Source: Hansfordia pulvinata
Taxonomy: Eukaryota > Ascomycota > Sordariomycetes > Xylariales
Direction of reading: 5' to 3'
Assembly (NCBI GenBank): GCA_006538405.1
Contig: BJKQ01000001.1
Coordinates: forward strand, 3,472,001-3,536,000
Length of the DNA: 64,000 bases
The position numbers were made by a program, and so were the translations under genes. The notes below the pieces were generated by a model. The model had not been told where the DNA came from. It made no database searches and worked only from the letters and a program-made list of their open reading frames with translations. Positions 49,713 through 58,979 of this stretch are shown one piece after another; the first letter of the stretch is position 1, and the number at the start of each line of letters is the position of its first letter.

Positions 49713-52213
49713 CTAGCTCTTTGTGTCCTTGGACCCAGGCGACATCTACCGCAGGTCAGTAAACCACGCATCGCATCTTGCTTCAAACTTCCACACTTAC
49801 CTGCGACATCAGCTTTCGGCCCATGGTGACAGTCTCACTCATGCCTTGCTGACGGAACCAAAATCTGTGTCCTAGTTAACCAGGTCCAAATGCTCTTGCC
49901 TCCTTTATAGGTATCGTAGGACGGTGCTCACGCTTGCTCCACGGTGTTGGTAGCTCCGGAGATCGTCATTCTCCTCGCTTCGGCCTCCAGTCCCTCTCGG
50001 GTGATTTTTTCTCCGCTTTGTACTGTCGGGGGCACGGGCTTCTCCGTTACGCCCGATCCCAGGCTGTCCTGGAGCGTCTGTTTTCGTAGAGCAAATCTCT
50101 GCGCTCTCTCTTTCTGCAAACCGGGGCTGTCCATCTGGCTCAGAGCATATGCGACCACGTATTGTAGCCCCAGGTGCAGGTGTTCCGAGCACAGGACGAC
50201 CAAGACCAGTCCGAGAACATGGACACCTGATGGCTCGCCCTTTGGTCCTCCAGACTCGCCGCCGAAGAGGAAGATCACGGCACTGGCGATGATGCTTCCG
50301 AACCACGACAAGAAGCCCAGCACGTAGAGCCACGGGCCAATTGACTCAGCCCTCCAGGGAATCGGTCGTTTGCAGCCACTGGCTATTTTCATGGCGTCCG
50401 ATCGAAGTTCGATCCAATTGTTGATGAGGAATGAAAGGGGCGCGAGCGGCCATACGCAAGAGAACAATGAAAGATAGCCTTTTGGTGAGTGTCAGTAGAG
50501 CATAAGGTCTGCCATCTCATCTGGACCTCACATCATGCGTCACGTCAGGGGCTTGGGGTTCTGCTTACCGAACTGCACCACCATCTCACGGTAATCAACA
50601 GCGACGTCATAGTCGTCAAGCTCGGCCTCGTTGCGCACCCGCTCGAGGAACTCATGCTCGTTGTCCGCGTCGGTGACCTTCTTCTCGGGTTGCGAGTGAG
50701 TTATTCTGCCCACCTCCTTGAACGCCTTGCGCTTCACATATGGCACAATTATCTCCATGGCGAAGTTGACAACCTGATCCGTCACCGCATGATAGATGAC
50801 CTGTTCGACGAGGCGGTTGGGGTTAATCTCGAACCCTTGAGTCGTGAGTTTCTCGTCCGAAAACCTCTCTGCAGCCACCTTAAAGAAGTTGAGGTATGGA
50901 ACCAGAATATTGCCGAAAGGAAGGTAGACGAAAGCGGAGAGAAACAGCGGCAAATAGGAAGTGATGAAGTTGATGAAGAAGACCTTGACAACCAGGGCGG
51001 CATCGTGCTCGCCGTGCGTCTCGTAATTCTCCGCCTCGGTCAGTTTCTCGGCCACGTTGGTCAGGATGGTGGACAGGGCAGGCAAGACGGCAGCAAGGAT
51101 GATTGTGGGTGTGAACGTCTAGCATCAAGGTGTCAGCAAAGACAAGGTCGCGGGCCGTCAAGACTCAATCAAACATACCAGATAGGACTTGAACGGGCCG
51201 TTGTAGACCTCCGAAAGGAAGATTTCAATAGCGAGGCAAAAGACGTACAGAGCCCCGAGGATCAGCATACAAACGACAGCAAATGGGACCTGCAGGAACT
51301 GAGTCCTCAATCGCTTGTGCGGCGAGTAGACCTTGACAGGTTCTCCGGTGACAGGGTCTACTTTCTCATGATCCCATTGGAACTGGGTGCGCGGGAGCTG
51401 GATGTGAGACACGCCGCGAACGCCCCATTGCACAGCCAAGTCCACCTCCTTCTTCTTCCACCACTCGAAGAAAATTACGGTCCAAATCGAGTTGACCGCA
51501 GCGAAGACCCAGGAGTAGCGGCCCAGTATGAGCCAAGCGCCAAAGCCAAAAGCAGCCGGGAACATGCCGAAGGTGAAGTAGGATTGCAGAAAGGCGAAAT
51601 AGAATGCCACTTTCTCGCCGAACATGTCCCGAATCTCGTCGATTTCGTCGTCCAGCACGTATTTTGTGCTCCATTTCTTGATCCAATGGCTGTTGAAGCG
51701 CTGGTTATGAAGAGGGAAAATGGAGGCAACGTGTTTCCATTGGCCCAGGGTGGGTGTGACGCCAGCGCCGCCGTCATTCTTGGGCTTGGTGATTAGAAGA
51801 TAGACCAGGCGCAGTCTCTCGGCGTCGGTAACGGGCTCGTCCTCAAAGGACTTTTCGACGTTCTTCTCAGGGGCAGAAATCCGCACGCCGTACAACCAGT
51901 CCTGCACTCGTTCGCGGTAGATGTGGGTGGAAAGGTACTGCTCCGAGGCGACCTTGACAAAGACGAGCAGGGAGGTCTCATCGCCGTAGCGGACCTCAGT
52001 TGCCAAGCCGACCTTGGTGAGCTCCTCGATGAGCTGGGTGTAGGTGGCTTCGGCCTCGTCTCGCTGGGCCGGGGGGATCTTGAAGTGAATGACGTAGTCG
52101 ACGCTGGGTGCGAGCGCAGGGTTAGCGCGGGGAGGGCTAGAGAGGGAATTGATGAGCCATGCTGCTTACTTCATGTTGCCATCTGAGGCGTAGAGGGATT
52201 TCGGGCTCGCCAT
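49713..52213 (-). CDS. TMEM16/anoctamin family protein (probable Ca-activated lipid scramblase)
   Basis: Fungal members (nhTMEM16, afTMEM16) are dimeric Ca-dependent phospholipid scramblases; yeast Ist2 is an ER-plasma membrane tether. Six exons: 52170-52213, 51179-52103, 50569-51118, 49932-50478, 49801-49864 and 49713-49745, all GT..AG and in phase, giving 720 aa, close to nhTMEM16 in length. The cytosolic N-terminus (VDYVIHFKIPPAQ) is followed by about ten hydrophobic segments. Landmarks include GEKVAFYFAFLQSYF, KVFFINFITSYLPLFLSAF, DQVVNFAMEIIVPYVK and VDYREMVVQFGYLSLF. Asn, Asp and Glu in these helices fall where the family's Ca sites lie, but I did not align individual residues. The C-terminus is basic and ends FWFRQQGMSETVTMGRKLM, then a short last exon. 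The final intron could be retained (ending SQVSVEV), which changes only the last residues. Confidence 0.93.
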
Positions 52214-54527
52214 GGCGCTGAGGCCTGGGCAGAGGCTGCCGGGGGATGATAGAAACAGCCGTCTTCTCGGGATGCAGTCAGTCTACGTCGAGCTGGGGAG
52301 AGGCCGCGGGTGCGAGTAGCGTGATTAGAGGTGGCCGGGGGCTTTGTGCGCCGAGAATGATTAGGTAGCTTTGGTAGGTCGCTAGGAGATGGATAGGAAT
52401 GCAAAGAAGATAGACCTAGGGTGTAGGTGGGCAGGGACGCAAGGGGAGGAATAATGAGTAAAGGTGAGGGTGGAAAGGCGACGGAGAAGATCACGTCGTA
52501 TAGGACAGGCTGGCGAACATTCGAAGTAGAAGAAGAGCAAGAGTCGCCAGAGACAAACAAATCGACCTGTCGGGCGCGGGGCGCAGGACTGAAACAAGGA
52601 AACTCGCAGGAGGGCCGGGGTGCGGGCGAGAGCTTACAAGAAGGAGAAGTTAAGGCTGGGCAGTCCGGTGCCGGTGTTGAGCGAAACTCTGGGCTGGTTG
52701 GATCTTCTGGTACACAGGAGGGCGACAAGGTCTGATCCGAGGCCAGTCCGTCTATCCGTACGAGGAACCCAAGAGAGAAACAATCGCGGTTGGACGAGGC
52801 CAGCCGTGCTTGGTGCGACGGGCGTTGTGTGCCGTGGCGGGAGTCGTCTGGTGGGACTGGAGGGAAATCAGGAAAGGCGACGGACATAAACCGGCATTCA
52901 GACGAGATGAGTGACGACGATGGCCACCACGTCATTTCTCCGGGCCAGGCAGGCTTGGGCGGCCACCCGCGCGCGGGTCAAGTTAGCCGCAATGGAAGCA
53001 CGGCCAACGGCTAGCCGGCAACAGCTTCTGGGCTCCAGCTACCTAACTCGTACAGCGAGGGCGGGCACCTGCCTGGAGGGGAGCTTCCATCACCGTGACT
53101 CCACTGCAGGAGGTGCCCAGGTGCCCTGTCCGCCAAGCTACGTCTGCCGGGCCCAGCTACGCCAGCGTCCACGTCTTTGCAGGCGAGGCCGGCCGGTGTC
53201 CACTAGCCCCAATCGAGCCGGGCTGTCGCCTTCAGGGTCCACACACAATGGATCGCTGGAGACACCTACTGAACCACTGGCTACTGCCAGTGAACGTGTA
53301 CGGAATACTCGTACTCTGTACGGTAAGTGACTTCCATGATGTGCCGTCATTCGTTCAGGGACAGACAACGGAAGTACAGGCCCGGTGCTCGTCGGGCCGC
53401 CGTGCGGCTCTTTGCCGTTTCAATGGATACCTCCAACCGAGCATATTGGATGCAGATTTCGTGAAAGCGGATGATGCCAGTAGCTCAAGCCTCTACTCGG
53501 GCCAAGACGAGCAAGAGTACTCGTACGAGGACGTTCATACCCGTACCTGCTGATGGGGTCAGAGATCGCTCTTATTAAGCGCGCTCTCAACAAGCCCGAT
53601 AATGACCAAAGTGTGTCAAAACTGGTAGGATGCATGCTCTATCGATGCAGCCCCTCGCCAGTCGGCCCCATCGTGTCGGTGTGCTTTCATCGCTGCAAAG
53701 CAGGCAGCTGGTATCGTCATGGCCTCCCTCCTTGCTTGTCTGTGGAGGCCTGCGCAAATACCCTTATCCTTTTTCGACTTAGGTAAGGTTCTGGTACGAA
53801 CCTGATCTGTACAAGTATCGTACCTAACGCGTACATGCATGTACTCGTACGGACCAGTCACCATCAATAGACGGCCGTGTCCCGCGCCCTCGTCCCCCAT
53901 TCATCCCACTGCTGACATGGTGAGAGCCTCAAGACGCAAAGATAAATCGGTCACGTGGTGCTCTTGTCACATAGGCTACTAGGCTCCGTTCCATCGTCCA
54001 AGCCATGGTTCCGCACAGTCCGCCTTGCTGCGAGTCGGACGAAGACATGCATCGCGCGGATCTATGGCCTCGAGCATCTTCGAGCCACGAGATAGACAAA
54101 GCATAGGTAGGTACGAGAGGGGAGGCCACAACATGAAGGAGACTTTGTCTTATTCTGGCTTTCCTTCTTGAATTTTTCGTAATACCGAACGATATATCTG
54201 CAATCGTGAGGCTCTGCCCGGTCCTGGGGCTTGTGGTAAACTCAGAGTCCAACGTCCTATTCGATGTGACAATTTGGCCCAATTCGGCGCCCGGCCGACT
54301 TGGTAGCCCCGGGCAATGGATCTACGATACTCGGACGATCTGGTTGTCCCCACTAATGTACCTGTCACTCACCATCGCCACCCACCACCGCAGGCACATA
54401 CGAGTACATCGATCATGGCTCGTCTCGTCTCGTCGCTGGATTGCCGGCCCCAGACCACCGCTCAGAAGTAGCTGGCCAGCAAAACACTCGACATAGTCAC
54501 AAGCCGGCGTGGCCCGCTCCCATCGCA
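52214..54527. other. Divergent spacer between the anoctamin and phosphoesterase genes
   Basis: The two flanking genes are transcribed away from each other, so both promoters lie here. Reverse frames at 52.2-52.9 kb are long but consist of Pro/Ser-rich leader-like sequence. TACTCGTA motifs occur at 53296, 53514, 53838 and 54402. No gene recognised. Confidence 0.55.
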
Positions 54528-55080
54528 ATGCCGGGCCGGTCTCTCACTGCCCACTGGCTGCAGCGCTGTGGCCTCCGCCGCTCCTCGCACTGGGACTCGC
54601 CTACCTTGCTGGACTGCGTGATCGACACGCCCCTCGACTGGGTCGCCAGCCTCGTCTTCGCCTTCTTCTGCTGGGCCCGAGGCCACTCCTTCGACCGGCC
54701 CCGCGGCTCGCGCCCGGTCAAGATCGTCTGCGTCTCCGACACGCACGACCTCGTCCCGCACGACGTCCCGCGCGGCGACCTCCTCATCCACGCCGGCGAC
54801 ACGACCAGCGTCGGCTCCGCCGCCTCGATCCAGGCCCAGATCGACTGGCTGGCCTCGCTGCCCCACCAGCACAAGCTCCTCGTCTGCGGCAACCACGACA
54901 GCTGGTTCGACCCCCGGGCCCGCCTGCCCGGCGACACGGGCGCCGTCGACCTCCGCGACATCAAGTACCTGGAGTTTGAGCCTCTGACCCTGGACTTTGA
55001 GAACGGGAGGAGTCTGCAGGTCTTTGGCGCTCCGGGCGTCCCTCACTGCGGAGGTCCCGAGAACGCGTATGTTGGGCCCT

Positions 55081-55113
<33 letters not shown>

Positions 55114-55707
55114 TTTTCCTCCTCCTCGCGCGCCCGTTCACTCTCAGCTGGTCGTCATTGAAGGCTGACCGTTCAACCTGTAGCTTCCAATACGAGCGTG
55201 ACGAATCCCCGTGGGCCACAAAGATACCCCAGGATCTTGATATTCTCATCACACATACTCCGCCGGTACGGTTCCATGTCCCGCCCCCCACACCCCGCCT
55301 CATCTTCCGCCCTCTCACACCCAATGTAGCGCTTCCACCTTGACCTCAACCTGGGCTGCGAGGGACTGCTGCGCGAGGTGTGGGCCAAGAAGCCCCGGCT
55401 CCACGTCTTCGGCCACATCCACTGCGGCCGCGGCACGCAGCCCGTCTTCTGGGACAGGTGCCAGCAAGCGTACGAGGACTTCATGACGCGCAGGACCCGT
55501 GGCCTCAGTGGCAAGTCGCAGGAACCGGGGAGGGACAGAAGGGACGTCTGGAAGATCTGGACCCTCGGCTGGTACGACCTCTGGCATCGCTGGACGGCGG
55601 GAACAAGCTCGGCGGGCGACAGGACGTCGCTCCTGGTCAATGCCGGCGTCCAGGACGGCAACTCACGGAGATTGACGAGCAAACCGCCCATCACAGTGTG
55701 GCTATGA
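54528..55707 (+). CDS. Calcineurin-like metallophosphoesterase
   Basis: Metal-dependent phosphodiesterase or phosphatase. Three exons: 54528-55066, 55184-55265 and 55330-55707; total 999 nt, 332 aa. All five metallophosphoesterase blocks are present: SDTHD (D-x-H), HAGDTT (GD), CGNHDSW (GNHD), ITHTPP (catalytic/metal His) and FGHIHCG (GHxH). The order and the FENGRSLQVFGAPG insert match the fungal relatives of human MPPED1/2-type proteins. A hydrophobic segment near residues 29-45 (DWVASLVFAFFCWA) may be a membrane anchor. The donor at 55067 (GTATGT) and acceptor before 55184 flank an intron containing a 32-nt poly-C run; the second intron is 64 nt. The ATG at 54528 is the first in frame before conserved sequence. 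Physiological substrate is unknown. Confidence 0.92.
55082..55113. repeat. Poly-C homopolymer, about 32 nt, inside an intron
   Basis: Uninterrupted C on the sense strand within the first intron of the phosphoesterase gene (55067-55183). Length should be treated as approximate. Confidence 0.9.
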
Positions 55708-55971
55708 ATCAAGCGCTGCTCGCGCCGCAGGCTGAGTGCCGAGCCGCATGTATGTGTGCAGGCGTTGATTCCTTCCATGCGTGTTCGCACTTTCAACGCC
55801 TGACGAGGCCTCCACGGCCTGCGCTTCGCCCCGCCTTGTTGATTCTTCCTGAGCATAAAACCAACTGCCTTTTCCTGCTTCTAAAATCTGTCTTCGTTCG
55901 TTGCTCATCCCCCTATTCGTCATCGGCTCTCCAAAGACTACATGGAATTTTGAACATCGACCATCATCATC

Positions 55972-56956
55972 ATGGCACCCGCTGTCCACCTGCCCTGCGT
56001 CAATGCTACAGCACCGCTCAATGCTACGGCATCGCTCAATGCTACGGCACCGCTCAATGCTACGGCACCGCTGAATGCTACGATAGTCGCCCCGACTTAC
56101 GACACCTGCTGGATCTTCGCACCTACTTCCCCCGGTACCCCGGCCATGGTATAGCACCAGCCTTGGACATCCCGTCTCCCCGAGCCTGCTTAGTGACAAA
56201 GCTCGACTTGCTCATCATCCTTGTGCTGTGTTACATGCTCGCACGGTGGGCTCGCTGGTTGAAGCTACGCAAGACCAGACGCACGGGGAAACAAGACACG
56301 TGCACGGAAATACAAGACACAACCACAGAAAGAGAAGAAATAGGTGAGGATCGTGCGAAGCACAAATGCCCAGCGCTTGGAACGATAGGCGGGAACCTTC
56401 AAATTAACCTTTTCCATTAAACGTAGGCCGATCCATGACAGACGATAACGAAAGCCCTCGGATGGTCAACCACACAGCCGCGACCGCGATCCAGACAGTG
56501 GACCACATAGCTATCACGGCCTTATTTCTCACCGCCCTCTATGTGTTAGTGTCCGAGATCAGGCTGCCCGACATTTTCTTCTTCACATTTGAGCCCTGGC
56601 CGTTTGCCGCGCGCGCTTTGCAGGTTTGGATCTACGTCTTCCTGTTCGAGGTGGCTATCTGGAGCATGAGGGTCAAACCCACCAATTCCTCACTACCGGA
56701 ATTCGCATTGGCAAGCAAGTTTACCTCGCGCAAGGTCCGAGCGACATTTTGGGGGTTGATCGGGCCACACCTCACCAGGCTCGAACAAGAGCAGCGACAG
56801 GCCGACCGCGTTCGCCAACTCGAGCAGCGACAGGCCAACCCCATTCGCCAGGAAGATGAGCAAGACTGGCTGGACAATTTCCCTTCCGACTGGTTTCAGG
56901 AAGACAAGCTCGTGCCCACGGAACATCCCTCCCTACGAAGTGAATCACTGCTGTGA
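55972..56956 (+). CDS. Orphan membrane protein with N-glycosylation-site repeats
   Basis: Proposed three-exon model: 55972-56134, 56194-56343 and 56427-56956. Both introns are GT..AG and restore frame (163+150+530 = 843 nt, 280 aa). The N-terminus (MAPAVHLPCVNATAPLN) leads into four 18-nt repeats encoding NATAPL or NATASL, giving five N-A-T sequons, then TYDTCWIFAPTSP. A strong hydrophobic segment follows (KLDLLIILVLCYMLARWARW) with Arg/Lys after it, and exon 3 has two more (IAITALFLTALYVLVSEI and ALQVWIYVFLFEVAIW). The C-terminal tail is charged with a duplicated RQLEQRQA-like motif. No known domain is recognised. It starts 264 nt after the phosphoesterase stop. The first intron has a weak donor (GTACCC) and no clear branch point, so exon 1 and exons 2-3 could be separate; the in-frame fit across both introns favours one gene. 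Confidence 0.55.
56002..56082. repeat. 18-nt tandem repeat, about 4.5 units, coding
   Basis: Four full units of AATGCTACGGCACCGCTC with one or two substitutions each, plus a partial fifth. In frame with the flanking ORF it encodes NATAPL repeats. Confidence 0.95.
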
Positions 56957-57912
56957 GGTCGAAGACCCCTCCAGGCGAATCCATCAAGCTTACCTCCTAG
57001 AGCGCCCGGCCATGGGTGACAGTCAACGCCCTTTTAGTACCGAGTGCGCCTGCGGCTTCTTCAATCTGCTCAGAATCCAGCACTATCGTCTTGCTCATTA
57101 GTTGTGTATACCTTCCTTACGCCCTCTCTCCACAGAAACAACAAACCCCAAAAAACAGAAGCGCAAGGGCTTGTATACGGCGTTCTCCTTTGTCGATAGA
57201 CCATGATAGGAATATATGAATCCTACTATTGTAGGCCTATCTAATATGACTATCCCACCATCGCAAACCACCGAGGACAAAGCTTTCACAGCCACATGGT
57301 GTACGGCCCGTTAGCGACGCGCATCAAAACCACGTCACCTTGTCTATCGCCCTCTTGATTGGAGCTCGAAATCTGGCCCTTCTGTCGGGCACTGGGCAGC
57401 CAGTTCACCGTCAATCGGCCCCCCAGGACCACCAAGACAGCGCCAGAGTAACGGCACTCAGCTCATGCGCTGGTCGCAGCGAGAACCTTCGAGATTGAAC
57501 GTGGCCACTTTGGGCAGCACACCATGTTGTATTAAGCGTCCTCGCAAGGGGTTTTCATTGCAAACATAGCGATCTGTAACTATTCTTCTCCAATAGCCAC
57601 AGCGAAATCCACGAGGACTATTTAAGCCAAATAGGTTTCCCATGCCTTCTCTGTGTTTTATCAACCCGGCGTTGTACACTGTGGCGAAGCAGGGGTATCA
57701 CCCATGCTTGCGAGGCTCTTATGTTAATCGATTCATTCCAATGTCCGTATTCTCAGCCTCGTCCAGGTCTCTTAGGTCCCTTATCGTTTTGGTATAGTAT
57801 ATTGCGTCTCATCTCGTCACGTTATTCGTCCCTTGTCGTCTTCTTCTTCTTCGTTGTCGTCGTCGGGGATGTCTTTATAGTCGTCGTCGGCTTCGTCATC
57901 GTTACAGTCGTA

Positions 57913-57956
<44 letters not shown>

Positions 57957-58203
57957 TTGGTAGCGCCCGGGCATAGCAGGCCGTTTCTCACGCACGTGGC
58001 GTATACGTGCTGCAATCTCGGGATTGCTTCCAAGTATTACAAATCAACCACATCTCTGGGTGCGCTCGTCGCCTTTCTATGCATTCCGGTGGATCAAGAA
58101 AGGGTGTCGGGCGGGGTGGAATGGACAGCCGGGCAAAACCGGCTTTCCATGGTCGCCCGATACCGCCGCGCAAAAGGGGCAGCAGAAGAACAAGCCGCGG
58201 CCG
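56957..58203. other. Spacer with a TCG-repeat patch
   Basis: No gene supported. It has a GTCGTCGTC tract at 57836-57958 (perfect from about 57908 to 57949) that creates an artificial poly-Val frame. It lies between two genes that end toward each other. Confidence 0.55.
57908..57949. repeat. Trinucleotide repeat (TCG)n, about 14 units
   Basis: Near-perfect TCG/GTC repeat of about 42 nt preceded by imperfect TCTTCTTCGTCGTCG sequence. Confidence 0.9.
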
Positions 58204-58515
58204 TCATCTGGTCTTGAATTTCCACTTTGCCAATATCTCTTCTCTGCTCAGGACCCTTTCATCTCTCGCATATTCACTTTCTCCGGGTATTTGCGGGGGG
58301 TAACCGTCAGAATTGCGGCGGTCAGCATTGCGGCAGAGTATAAATATCTGAATCAACATGCAGCACGCTGGGATGCAAAAGCCAAACAAGACGATAAAGA
58401 CCGTGATGAAGTTATCAATGGAGTCCATCATGGGTCCGTCAATGTCTATATTGATGATGGGAACATGGCAGACGACAGTGGTACATGGGCCGTATGCAGG
58501 CTGTGCGGGTGCCAT
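58204..58515 (-). CDS. Small single-helix membrane protein, hypothetical
   Basis: Intronless 103-codon ORF with ATG at 58515. A short N-terminus with two Cys (MAPAQPAYGPCTTVVCHVP) is followed by IDIDGPMMDSIDN, then one long hydrophobic segment (FITVFIVLFGFCIPACCML) and a charged C-terminus (RNADRRNSDGYPPQIPGES, then REEILAKWKFKTR). Balanced composition, a clean hydrophobic helix and a charged tail make it look real, but I recognise no family. It converges on the orphan glycosylation-repeat gene. Without transcript evidence it could be a chance ORF. Confidence 0.45.
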   Translation of the reverse strand: MAPAQPAYGPCTTVVCHVPIINIDIDGPMMDSIDNFITVFIVLFGFCIPACCMLIQIFILCRNADRRNSDGYPPQIPGESEYARDERVLSREEILAKWKFKTR

Positions 58516-58979
58516 GGTGATGGTGGGCTTGAGACAGGAGGCGAGGAGTTAGCTGAAAGCCGATACTCAAATTAAGTAAGTAGGGAGTTGAGGATAGGAG
58601 GGCTGAACATCCAATGTTGGGGTCTCGTGGGGATGAATTTGGAGCAAGGCACGTGGTAGAAAGGGGGTCAGGAATGTTGTGTTTTGTGATATTTCTCTTG
58701 GGCGTACCTACGACCTGAAAGACAATGGGATGACTGAATAGCAGCATAAGCAATCGGCGGGGTCTAGGCCTCGGCAAGTACAGGCATTGTGTGGCTGGAG
58801 GCTCGTTGAATGCGGGCAATGCCGTGCTCGTGCGTGCAGATAGTGAGGCGCGCATCCAAACTCTACGTATCATCACATTTGGGTAACCTGGGAGAGAAAA
58901 AAGATTGGTTCGGAACGGCTCGCGGCGGGAGATCCGTGGTAATTTTAGGTATTATGAACAATAAACTTACTATCTGCCC
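58516..58979. other. Short spacer upstream of the small membrane protein
   Basis: 464 nt between two leftward-reading genes. It should hold the promoter of the small protein and the 3' region of the F-box/ankyrin gene. A reverse frame here is shadow-like. Nothing else seen. Confidence 0.5.

Noticed and set aside
57721..57963. 80-residue forward frame ending in poly-Val
   Set aside because: Generated by the GTC/TCG repeat; no other support.
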